From the NCBI RefSeq assembly GCF_001700505.1, contig NZ_MAPV01000072.1:1-64000 (forward strand): a stretch of 64,000 nt of DNA. Reading direction: 5' to 3'. The translations under genes were made by a program, and so were the position numbers. Within the stretch, counting starts at the first letter, position 1, and each line of letters opens with the position of its first letter. This DNA is from Streptomyces mutomycini. Its GTDB lineage: Bacteria; Actinomycetota; Actinomycetes; Streptomycetales; Streptomycetaceae. Shown here piece after piece: positions 24,920-32,204 of this stretch. The notes beneath the pieces were generated by a model. The model saw only the letters and a program-made list of their open reading frames with translations. It was not told the DNA's origin and did not search any database.

Positions 24920-25855
24920 TCAGACCGCGACCGGCTCGGCGGCCGGCGCGTTCTCGGTCTCGGCGACGACGCCCGCGACCCGGCGGAGCTTCTTCATCGG
25001 GCCGAGCTCCGACTCGTAGACCTTCTTGACGCCGTCACCGAGGGAGGCCTCGATGGTGCGGATGTCGCGGACGAGGCGCGTCAGGCCCTGCGGCTCGACG
25101 GACGCCGCCTGGTCGGAGCCCCACATGGCGCGGTCCAGGGTGATGTGGCGCTCGACGAAAGCGGCGCCCAGGGCGACGGCGGCGAGGGTCGTCTGCAGGC
25201 CGGTCTCGTGACCGCTGTAGCCGATGGGGACGTTCGGGAACTCCTGCTGCAGGGTGTTGATGACCCGCAGGTTGAGCTCCTCGGCCTTCGCCGGGTACGT
25301 CGAGGTGGCGTGGCAGAGCAGGATGTTGTCGCTGCCGAGGACCTCGACCGCGTGGCGGATCTGCTTCGGCGTCGACATGCCGGTGGACAGGATGACGGTG
25401 CGGCCGGTGGCGCGCAGCGCGCGGAGCAGCTCGTCGTCCGTCAGGGAGGCGGAGGCGACCTTGTGCGCGGGCACGTCGAACTTCTCCAGGAAGGCGACGG
25501 CCTCGGTGTCCCACGGGGAGGCGAACCAGTCGATGCCGCGCTTGGCGCAGTGCTCGGCGATGGCGGTGTACTCGGCCTCGCCGAACTCGACGCGGTGGCG
25601 GTAGTCGATGTACGTCATCCGGCCCCAGGGGGTGTCGCGCTCGATGTCCCACTGGTCGCGCGGGGTGCAGATCTCCGGGGTGCGCTTCTGGAACTTGACG
25701 GCGTCGCAGCCGGCTTCGGCGGCCGCGTCGATCAGCGCGATGGCGTTGTCGAGGTCGCCGTTGTGGTTGATGCCGATCTCGCCGGTGACGTAGACGGGGT
25801 GGCCGGGGCCGGCGGTGCGGGTGCCGAACGTACGCAGGCGGGAGTTGTTGCTCAT
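24920..25855 (-). CDS. NeuB-family nonulosonate synthase without SAF domain
   Basis: Condenses phosphoenolpyruvate with a hexose (ManNAc-type, or mannose-6-phosphate for Kdn) to form a nine-carbon ulosonic acid. The TIM barrel is complete in 311 residues: VTGEIGINHNGDLDNAIALIDAA, AVKFQKRTPE, WFASPWDTEAV, HKVASASL, ILSTGM, IGYSGHETGL and VERHITLDRAMWGSDQAASVEP. It stops shortly after MKKLRRV, so the C-terminal antifreeze-like SAF domain of classical NeuB (about 345 residues) is missing. The same operon encodes a cytidylyltransferase fused to a phosphatase, which favours a Kdn-9-phosphate route. It is the third gene of its operon. Confidence 0.9.
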   Translation of the reverse strand: MSNNSRLRTFGTRTAGPGHPVYVTGEIGINHNGDLDNAIALIDAAAEAGCDAVKFQKRTPEICTPRDQWDIERDTPWGRMTYIDYRHRVEFGEAEYTAIAEHCAKRGIDWFASPWDTEAVAFLEKFDVPAHKVASASLTDDELLRALRATGRTVILSTGMSTPKQIRHAVEVLGSDNILLCHATSTYPAKAEELNLRVINTLQQEFPNVPIGYSGHETGLQTTLAAVALGAAFVERHITLDRAMWGSDQAASVEPQGLTRLVRDIRTIEASLGDGVKKVYESELGPMKKLRRVAGVVAETENAPAAEPVAV

Positions 25856-25867
25856 GGTGGTGCTTCC

Positions 25868-27115
25868 TTACTTGGTGGGGGCTACGGGAGCTACGGGGGT
25901 TTCGGGGTTGAGGGTGGGGCCCAGGAGCCAGGCCGCGATCTCGCGGATGGCGCCGGAGCCGCCGGGATTGGTGGTCACGGCGCGCGCGGCGGCGCGCACC
26001 GAGTCGTGGGCGTTCGCCACGGCGACGGGCCAGCCCGCCAGGCCGAAGCAGGCCAGGTCGTTGACGTCGTTGCCGACGTAGAGCACGCGGTCGGGAGCGA
26101 CGGACTGCTCCTCGCACCACTGCTTGAGTGCCAGGTCCTTGCGGTCGATGCCGTGCAGGACGGGGACCTGGAGTTTGCGGGCGCGGGCGGCCACGACCGG
26201 GTTCTGTTCCGTGGAGAGGATCAGGACCGGCAGGCCGGCCTTGCGCAGGGCGGCGACACCGAGGCCGTCGCCGCGGTGCACGGCGACGATCTCGCGGCCG
26301 TCGGAGTCGATGAGGACCCGGTCGTCGGTCTGCGTGCCGTCGAAGTCGAGGACGACGGCGTCGATGTCAGCCCGGGTCGGGAACGGCGAGGGGTCCAGGA
26401 GCGGCGCGAGGGCGCGGGCGCGGGCCAGGTCGTGCGGGTCGTCGATCTCCAGGACCCGGGCGGGGTCGGTGTGCACGAGCGCCGTGTGGCCGAAGAAGCG
26501 GTGGCGGTGGGTGCGGAAGCCCTCGACGTCCATGGCGTAGGCGGCGCCGGTCTCCAGGTAGTCCTGGGGCCGGTCCTGGCGGCGGGGGCGTACGGACTTG
26601 TCGTGGTTGACGCCGTAGGTGTCGTCCTCGACCGGGCTGCCGTCGCGCCACACGAAGCCGTGGAAGGGCGCCACCGTGACGGCGGTGTCGGCGCCGTCAC
26701 GGGCGACCGCGGCGGCGACGCCGTCGATGTCCTCACGGGTGATGAAGGGGCTCGTGCACTGGACCAGGAGCACCACGTCGGCCTTCCGGCCGTGCGACGT
26801 CGTCTCGTAGGTGTGCAGGGCGTGCAGGACCGCGTCCTCGCTGGTCGCCGTGTCACCGGCGATGGCGGCGGGGCGCTGCACGCAGTGCAGCCGGGCGTCC
26901 TCCCCCAGAGCCTCCCCCGCGGCCCTGGCCGCGGCGGCGATGGCCGGGTCGTCGGTGGTGACGACGACGTCCGTGACCTCGGGCGAGGCGAGGCAGGCGC
27001 GGACGGCCCGTGCGACGAGCGGGACGCCGCCGATCCGGGCGAGGTTCTTGGCGGGCACGCCCTTGGATCCGCCGCGGGCGGGGATCACGGCGAGCACGGT
27101 GGGGCGCGGGGTCAT
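25868..27115 (-). CDS. CMP-nonulosonate synthetase fused to KdsC-like HAD phosphatase
   Basis: A 415-residue bifunctional protein. Residues 1-230 form the acylneuraminate cytidylyltransferase domain (VIPARGGSKGVPAKNL, LLVQCTSPFITREDI). Residues 250-400 form a HAD hydrolase of the KdsC type, with nucleophile DFDG at 257-260, LSTEQN and VGNDVNDLACF. A single chain can therefore dephosphorylate the ulosonate 9-phosphate and activate it to CMP. This matches what a Kdn pathway (mannose-6-phosphate plus PEP) needs and supports a Kdn product. The ATG at 27115 follows CAGGAG by 6 nt; the much longer frame is rejected. It sits between the DUF6716-like gene and the NeuB gene. Confidence 0.9.
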   Translation of the reverse strand: MTPRPTVLAVIPARGGSKGVPAKNLARIGGVPLVARAVRACLASPEVTDVVVTTDDPAIAAAARAAGEALGEDARLHCVQRPAAIAGDTATSEDAVLHALHTYETTSHGRKADVVLLVQCTSPFITREDIDGVAAAVARDGADTAVTVAPFHGFVWRDGSPVEDDTYGVNHDKSVRPRRQDRPQDYLETGAAYAMDVEGFRTHRHRFFGHTALVHTDPARVLEIDDPHDLARARALAPLLDPSPFPTRADIDAVVLDFDGTQTDDRVLIDSDGREIVAVHRGDGLGVAALRKAGLPVLILSTEQNPVVAARARKLQVPVLHGIDRKDLALKQWCEEQSVAPDRVLYVGNDVNDLACFGLAGWPVAVANAHDSVRAAARAVTTNPGGSGAIREIAAWLLGPTLNPETPVAPVAPTK

Positions 27116-27135
27116 GGTTGCTCCTGAATCGGTGG

Positions 27136-28521
27136 TCACAGCTCGCCCATCCGCCGGATCACGGGAGCGATCCGCTGGACGCCGTGGCGGTAGGCGCCGC
27201 GCGCCGCGTTGCGCACGGTCTCGCGGACCGCGCCCCGGACCCGGCCCGTCTCCTGGGCCGTGACGGCGCCCGGCAGCGGGTGGCCGTCGGGGCCCAGGTG
27301 GTAGCGGGCGAGGATGCCGGGGAGGTATCCGGGCGCGGTGGCGGGCGTGTAGTAGGGGGCGAGGCGGGGAAGCGGCCCGGCGGCCAGCAGTGCCGCGACC
27401 CGCACGCGGGCGGTGTCGTAGGCGGCGCCGTACGTGCCGTCGGCTGCGACGCCCTGGCCGGCGAGCCACTCCGTGTCGGGCTCCGGGCGGCGGCCGCCGT
27501 CGAGGTGGTCCCAGGACGTGATCAGTCCCGACCCGATGAAGTGGTGGTTGCCGAGCGCCTCGCGGACGCCGAGGTCGGAGAGGATCGCGGTCGGGATCCG
27601 CCGGTGCAGGGACTCCAGCGCGGCGGTCGAGGACACGGTGACCAGCAGGTCGGTGCGGTCCAGGACCTCGCCCATGTGCCCGTAGACGAGGCTGAAGTTG
27701 GGCGGCAGACCGCCGGGGATGCGCTCCGCGAGGCGCTGGTAGGGCAGTTCCTCGATGTGCGTGGTGTGTTCACCCGGCTTGGAGCGCAGCTTCAGCAGGA
27801 CCTCGCGGGCGGGGTGCAGCCGGGCGTGCTCGACGAGCCGGCGCAGCAGGTACATGCGGTCGGCGCGGGATGCCGGTACGGAGGGCTGGGCGGCGAACAC
27901 GACGGTGTCGCGCCCCTCCTCCGCACGGTGCGGCTCCCCGCCGAGGAACGGCAGTGCGGCCTCGGTGACGGACGAGGCGTCGGCGCCGACCCCTTCGTAC
28001 ACCGCGCGGAAACGGGCGCCGTCGTGGCGGGAGTTGGCGAGGACGACGTCCGCGCCGTGGCGCAGCAGGAGTCCGTCGGCGAGCTTCTCGTAGACGACCC
28101 CGACATAGCCCGTGACGACGACGGGCCTGCGGGGCAGGTCCAGTGCGGCCAGGCCGTGCAGCATCGCCTGGACGGCGCCGCCGACGAGGGCGAGGACCAC
28201 CACGTCGTACGCCTCGTCCCGCACCGTGTGCAGGAACTCGACGGCCGTCACCTCGCGCACCCGGCCGGCGTCGACCCCGACCTCGCCCACTTCGGCGAGC
28301 TGGCGGGGCGTCGGTGTGGCCCGGCCGCGCAGCAGCAGACCGCTGATCTCGACGGGTCGCTCCGCCGCGCCTGCCTCCGGGGACCCGGCGAGGCGGCGCG
28401 CGGTGAGCGCGCCCCATTTCCACCGGGTGTCGGAGTCGGCGAGCACGGCTATGCGGAGCGCCGCACGGTCGGCTGCTGGGGTGACGGCCGGAGCGGCCGT
28501 TTCATCGGTACGAGGGGGCAC
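27136..28521 (-). CDS. Putative glycosyltransferase (DUF6716-like)
   Basis: A 461-residue protein, first gene of the nonulosonate operon. A GT-B-like fold is suggested by AALRIAVLADSDTRWKWGAL, VVVTGYVGVVYEK, VLLKLRSKPGEHTTH and TDLLVTVSSTAALESLHRRIPTAIL. The last segment matches the sugar-nucleotide loop of CDP-glycerol- and polysialyl-type transferases. It likely adds a residue to the wall polymer. The start GTG lies 6 nt after a -10 TAGCTT, so the message is probably leaderless. The promoter shares the GTTnAC-49-TAGC element of the cluster. It is divergent from the GT2 gene at 28723. Confidence 0.75.
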   Translation of the reverse strand: MPPRTDETAAPAVTPAADRAALRIAVLADSDTRWKWGALTARRLAGSPEAGAAERPVEISGLLLRGRATPTPRQLAEVGEVGVDAGRVREVTAVEFLHTVRDEAYDVVVLALVGGAVQAMLHGLAALDLPRRPVVVTGYVGVVYEKLADGLLLRHGADVVLANSRHDGARFRAVYEGVGADASSVTEAALPFLGGEPHRAEEGRDTVVFAAQPSVPASRADRMYLLRRLVEHARLHPAREVLLKLRSKPGEHTTHIEELPYQRLAERIPGGLPPNFSLVYGHMGEVLDRTDLLVTVSSTAALESLHRRIPTAILSDLGVREALGNHHFIGSGLITSWDHLDGGRRPEPDTEWLAGQGVAADGTYGAAYDTARVRVAALLAAGPLPRLAPYYTPATAPGYLPGILARYHLGPDGHPLPGAVTAQETGRVRGAVRETVRNAARGAYRHGVQRIAPVIRRMGEL

Positions 28522-28527
28522 GTCGTA

Positions 28528-28582
28528 AAGCTAGGAAGCCATTTCGATCCGCGGCCCAACGCGGTGGCAACAGATGGTTAAC
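28528..28582 (-). promoter_or_regulatory. Nonulosonate operon promoter with GTTAAC element
   Basis: On the minus strand the -10 TAGCTT (28528-28533) stands 6 nt before the GTG start. GTTAACC (28576-28582) begins exactly 49 nt upstream of the -10. Three successive 11-mers here all begin GTT, as in PhoP (PHO box) direct-repeat units. No good -35 is visible, which suits activator dependence. Confidence 0.55.
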
Positions 28583-28644
28583 AGCCGGTCGACGATTGGG
28601 GATTCGGGCCTCCGGGCGAGAAAACCGGCCGCAAATCCGGGCGG

Positions 28645-28721
28645 GTTCACTTTCCTGCCGCGCGTCGTTCACTTTCCGTACGGACAGGGGTCAGAGTGAA
28701 GGCCGGGGCCGCCCCTAGCGT
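28645..28721 (+). promoter_or_regulatory. GT2 operon promoter with duplicated GTTCACTTTCC
   Basis: GTTCACTTTCC occurs at 28645-28655 and again, identically, at 28667-28677, a 22-bp (2 x 11) spacing. The second copy begins 49 nt upstream of a -10 TAGCGT (28716-28721). The units match the Streptomyces PHO-box pattern GTTCAYYYR. No TTGACA-like -35 is present. Confidence 0.6.
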
Positions 28722-28722
28722 G

Positions 28723-29712
28723 ATGCGGGTGGTTAAGCTCTCCGTCATCGTGCCGTTCTACAACGTCCAGGCATACGCCCCAGACACCCTGAGAAGCCTG
28801 CGGGCCAATACCCGCGAGGACTTCGAATTCATCCTCGTCGACGACTGTTCGACCGACGGGACCGCGGATCTCCTGCGCCGGGCCGAGCACGGCATCGAGG
28901 GGGTGGTCCTGCGCAGACACGAGCACAACGCCGGGCTGGCCACGGCCCGCAACACCGGTCTGGACGCGGCCCGTGGCGAGTACATCGCCTTCCTGGACGG
29001 CGACGACTGGCTCGCACCCGGCCACTGCACCCGTCTGCTCGCACGGGCCGAGGCCCTGGGCTGCGCTTTTGTACGCACGGACCACGTGCAGGTCACCGGC
29101 ACCTCCCGTACGGTGCGCCGCGTCCCGCACGGCCTGCGGGACGTGGTGGGCGACCCCCGGGAAGCGATCCTGCCCGCGGGCCGGACGACGTCGGTGGACT
29201 ACGCGTTCGCCTGGGCGGGGCTCTACCACCGGAGCCTGCTGGACCGGGGGCTGCTGCATTTCACCGACGGGCTGCGCACAGCGGAGGACCGGCCGTGGAT
29301 CTGGCGCCTGCACCGGGAAGCGGAATCCTTCGCGGTCCTGGGAACGCTGGGCCATTTCTACCGGCGGGGCGTCGCGTCCTCTCTCACCCAGATCGGCGAC
29401 GAACGACAACTGGATTTCATCAAGGCCTATGACCAGGTGCTCTCGGACACCGCGGCGGACCGTGACGCGGACACACTGATGCCGAAAGCGGTGCGGACGT
29501 ACTGCGCCGTCATCGCCCATCACATCGGATCCACCGGGAAATTCGAGCCGTCCGTGGCCCGCACCCTGAAATCGCTCGCCGCGGCGGCGCTCACCCGCAT
29601 GCCCCAGCGCGTGCTCGACGACGTCCTGGACTCCATGGACACCGAACGGGCGACCGTGCTGCGCAGGCTGCGCCGCCGCTCCGCCACCACTGAGGGAGCG
29701 ACTGCCGCGTGA
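28723..29712 (+). CDS. GT2-family glycosyltransferase (copy 1)
   Basis: A 329-residue inverting GT-A glycosyltransferase. The N-terminal catalytic domain shows KLSVIVPFYNV, ILVDDCSTDGT, NAGLATARNTGLDAARGEY and the metal-binding DGDDW. A middle region reads FVRTDHVQVTGTSR, with AEDRPWIWRLH as the probable catalytic-base segment. It acts on the inner membrane face to extend the wall polymer. The ATG at 28723 or GTG at 28729 is the likely start; a GTG at 28696 would sit upstream of the -10 box. It is a paralogue of 37322-38287 and, like it, is followed by a polysialyltransferase-like gene, overlapping here by 4 bp. Confidence 0.85.
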   Translation: MRVVKLSVIVPFYNVQAYAPDTLRSLRANTREDFEFILVDDCSTDGTADLLRRAEHGIEGVVLRRHEHNAGLATARNTGLDAARGEYIAFLDGDDWLAPGHCTRLLARAEALGCAFVRTDHVQVTGTSRTVRRVPHGLRDVVGDPREAILPAGRTTSVDYAFAWAGLYHRSLLDRGLLHFTDGLRTAEDRPWIWRLHREAESFAVLGTLGHFYRRGVASSLTQIGDERQLDFIKAYDQVLSDTAADRDADTLMPKAVRTYCAVIAHHIGSTGKFEPSVARTLKSLAAAALTRMPQRVLDDVLDSMDTERATVLRRLRRRSATTEGATAA

Positions 29713-31043
29713 CCGTCCAGATCTTCGTCGCCTCCGGCCTCCACGGCACGGCCCTGCTCGCCGCGGCACTCGACTCCGGCTGCTTCGGGGCCTCCGGCCG
29801 CCGCATCCTGCTGCTCTGCGAGACCGCGGAGGCCCCCGAGGCGGCGGCCCCGGTCGACGCGGGGCCCGGGTTCGGCCGGCTTCGCACCCGCTTCGACGAG
29901 GTGCGCTCGTGGAACGACGCCGTCTTCCCCCTGCACCCGGGCACCTGGACGCCCCGCGCCGACGACGTGCCCCTGTGGGAACGCCACCTGCGACGTGCGT
30001 GGGACCTCGGGGACGACCAGGTCGAACTGGTCGTGGAATCACCGCATACCGCGCCCGCCCTGGCGGTCGCCCAGATCTTCACCGGCGGGCCGGTGACCGT
30101 GTACACGGACGGTCTCACCGGCTACGGCCCGACCGGTGGCAAGATCCCGCCGCTGATCGGGACCCGCGTCCGGCAGCTGCTCCACCCCGACCTGCTCCCC
30201 GGCCTGGAGCCGCTGCTGCTGGGCGAGTTCGACGCCGTACCCCGGCCGCTGCCCGCCGGGGCCCTGCGGCAGGTCTTCGGTGAACTGGCGGACTGCGCAC
30301 CGGATGTCGACGCGCCGCAGGGGGCCGCGGTCCTGCTCCTCCCCGAGCCGGGGCTGCTCCCGGCCGCGGAGGAGGCGGAGCTCCACCTGCGGATGATCCG
30401 CGGCACGGCTGCGCTCGGCCACACCCACCTCGTCGTCCGGCCCCACCCCGGCGGGGGGCCCGTGCCGTCCGTCCCGGCCCTGCGGGCGGAGGCCGGAAGG
30501 CTCGGCGTCGGGCTGACGGTGCCGGCCCCGGGCGACCAGGTCCCGGCCGAGGTGCTCTACGAGCGGCTGCGCCCCGCCCTCGTCGTCGGCTCCTGCTCGA
30601 CGGCGCTGCTCACCGCGGCCTCGTCCTACGGTCTGCCGGTGGCCAGGACCGGGACCGGCGCCCTGCTGGAGCGCCTCACCCCGTACGAGAACCCGGCGAG
30701 GATCCCGGTCACCATCGTCGACGCCCTGCTGCCCGACCTGGCCGAGCCCGACGCGGTGCAGGGCCGGTCGCCCCTGACCGAGGCCTCGGTGGCCGAGGCT
30801 CTCGGCGGACTGCTGCCCGCGGTGGCCTTCGCCATGCAGCCGCGCGTCCGCCCGGACCTGCGCCCGGCCGCCGAGCGCTACCTCTCCACCCGTCTGACCA
30901 CCAGGACCTGGCGCTACTTCAAGCGCCGCCGCCTCGGCTCGCTGGCCCTCCCCGGCGTCGTCCCCGCCCGTCTCGCCTTCGTACGGCGGAACGCCACACT
31001 GCGCCGGCTGGCCCGTCGGGCCCGCGCCCTCAAGCGCCGCTGA
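29709..31043 (+). CDS. Polysialyltransferase-like glycosyltransferase (copy 1)
   Basis: A 444-residue GT-B-type protein similar to the alpha-2,8-polysialyltransferase family. It has TVQIFVASGLHGTALLAAAL at the N-terminus, GPVTVYTDGLTGYGP in the middle, VVRPHPGGG for the acceptor-half His-Pro motif, and VVGSCSTALLTAASSYG for the CMP-binding Ser/Thr loop. Family knowledge assigns these to transfer of CMP-activated ulosonic acids. It starts on GTG overlapping the GT2 stop. Its closest relative here is 35972-37318, with the same ending (YFKRRRL followed by a basic tail). It converges on the acyltransferase gene with a 10-bp gap. Confidence 0.8.
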   Translation: MTVQIFVASGLHGTALLAAALDSGCFGASGRRILLLCETAEAPEAAAPVDAGPGFGRLRTRFDEVRSWNDAVFPLHPGTWTPRADDVPLWERHLRRAWDLGDDQVELVVESPHTAPALAVAQIFTGGPVTVYTDGLTGYGPTGGKIPPLIGTRVRQLLHPDLLPGLEPLLLGEFDAVPRPLPAGALRQVFGELADCAPDVDAPQGAAVLLLPEPGLLPAAEEAELHLRMIRGTAALGHTHLVVRPHPGGGPVPSVPALRAEAGRLGVGLTVPAPGDQVPAEVLYERLRPALVVGSCSTALLTAASSYGLPVARTGTGALLERLTPYENPARIPVTIVDALLPDLAEPDAVQGRSPLTEASVAEALGGLLPAVAFAMQPRVRPDLRPAAERYLSTRLTTRTWRYFKRRRLGSLALPGVVPARLAFVRRNATLRRLARRARALKRR

Positions 31044-31053
31044 CCACCGGGTC

Positions 31054-32154
31054 TCAGCCCAGGAGGCGGGTCAGACCGAGGCGGGTCCACAGAAGCGCCG
31101 CGGCGAAGGAGAGAGCCGTCGTGGCGGCGGTGACGGCGAGAGCCAGTGCCGCCGCCACCGGCAGGGTGAGGTCGGCGTCGACCAGTACGTCGGTGAGGAC
31201 GCCCAGCACCAGCACATGGATCATGTACGCACCGAACGAGGCTCCGGCCAGGCGTGTCAGGGCCGGGCGAAGCCGCTCCGGGACGCGCAGGCGGTGCAGG
31301 GAGAGCAGCACGCCGGCGCTGAACAGGGCCACCAGGACGCTCGCGTAGGGAATCGCGTAGTGCACCTCGTGCTGGTAGGCGATGACCGCGGCGAGGCACG
31401 CGCAGGCCGGGAGCAGCCACCACAGGCTCCGCCGCCCGAACGTGCCGGCGGGAAGCGCGAGGACCAGGGCGCCCAGGACCGCGTAGATCAGCTGGTACGG
31501 GCCGAAGCCCCACCCGAAGCGCGGCAGGTCGAGGTCCGTCACCCGGGCCAGATCGCCGGACAGCGTCGGAGCGGCCCCCAGCACGAGGAGGGCGACGCCG
31601 AGGCCCCAGGGCCGCTTGCCCGACTTCACCAGGGCGGCGAAGGCCAGGAGCAGGATCACGGGGATGTAGGCGTACAGGTACCAGAGGTGGTAGGCCGGGC
31701 GGACCGAGGCGAACACCGCGTCGAGCGCCAGCTCGCCGGCCGGTGCGTCGTTGGTGCCGCGCAGCCTGCCCCATGCCACGTAGAGCACGGTCCACACGGC
31801 GAGCGGCACCAGGATCCGTACGATCCGCTGCCACAGCTGCCGGCCGTCCCGGACCGGGGCACCCACGAGGACGACCCATCCGGCGATCGCGAAGAACAGC
31901 GGTACGGCGAAGCGGCCCGCGGAGTCCGCGACCAGGCCCGCCCAGTAGGTGCCGGGACCGTTCGCGGCCTCGCGGCCCGCCGTGTTCACGAAGGCCGACC
32001 CCGTGTGGCAGAGGATCACGCCGACCGAGCAGAGCAGCCGGATCAGATCGATGTCGTACCGGTGTTCGCGGTGCGGGCGGGGTTCGGGGGCGGGCTGCGG
32101 GGACTGCGCGGAGGCAGGCGGGCCGGCCTGGGAGACAGAGGAAGGCATGGTCAT
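31054..32154 (-). CDS. Acyltransferase family 3 membrane protein
   Basis: A 366-residue membrane O-acyltransferase with about 10 helices, usually modifying extracellular or lipid-linked sugars. RYDIDLIRLLCSVGVILCHTGSAF carries the conserved R...H pair of the family (His in CHTG). FFAIAGWVVL follows as the family's FF(x)SGF-like stretch. The N-terminal 30 residues are Pro/Gln-rich. ATG at 32154 or 32148 is likely. In the cluster it probably O-acetylates the wall polymer. Its promoter contains GTTCACC twice and a -10 TAGCCT, so it may be transcribed independently of the operon ending at 32205. Confidence 0.85.
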   Translation of the reverse strand: MTMPSSVSQAGPPASAQSPQPAPEPRPHREHRYDIDLIRLLCSVGVILCHTGSAFVNTAGREAANGPGTYWAGLVADSAGRFAVPLFFAIAGWVVLVGAPVRDGRQLWQRIVRILVPLAVWTVLYVAWGRLRGTNDAPAGELALDAVFASVRPAYHLWYLYAYIPVILLLAFAALVKSGKRPWGLGVALLVLGAAPTLSGDLARVTDLDLPRFGWGFGPYQLIYAVLGALVLALPAGTFGRRSLWWLLPACACLAAVIAYQHEVHYAIPYASVLVALFSAGVLLSLHRLRVPERLRPALTRLAGASFGAYMIHVLVLGVLTDVLVDADLTLPVAAALALAVTAATTALSFAAALLWTRLGLTRLLG

Positions 32155-32157
32155 CGC

Positions 32158-32202
32158 AGGCTACGAACGCGCGGGCCCCGGGTGAACTCCGCGTGGGTGA
32201 AC
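32158..32202 (-). promoter_or_regulatory. Acyltransferase promoter with two GTTCACC sites
   Basis: On the minus strand GTTCACC at 32196-32202 and at 32181-32187 are 15 bp apart, followed by a -10 TAGCCT (32158-32163). The spacing differs from the 11/22-bp register of the other cluster promoters, so regulation by the same factor is less sure. Confidence 0.45.
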
Positions 32203-32204
32203 AG

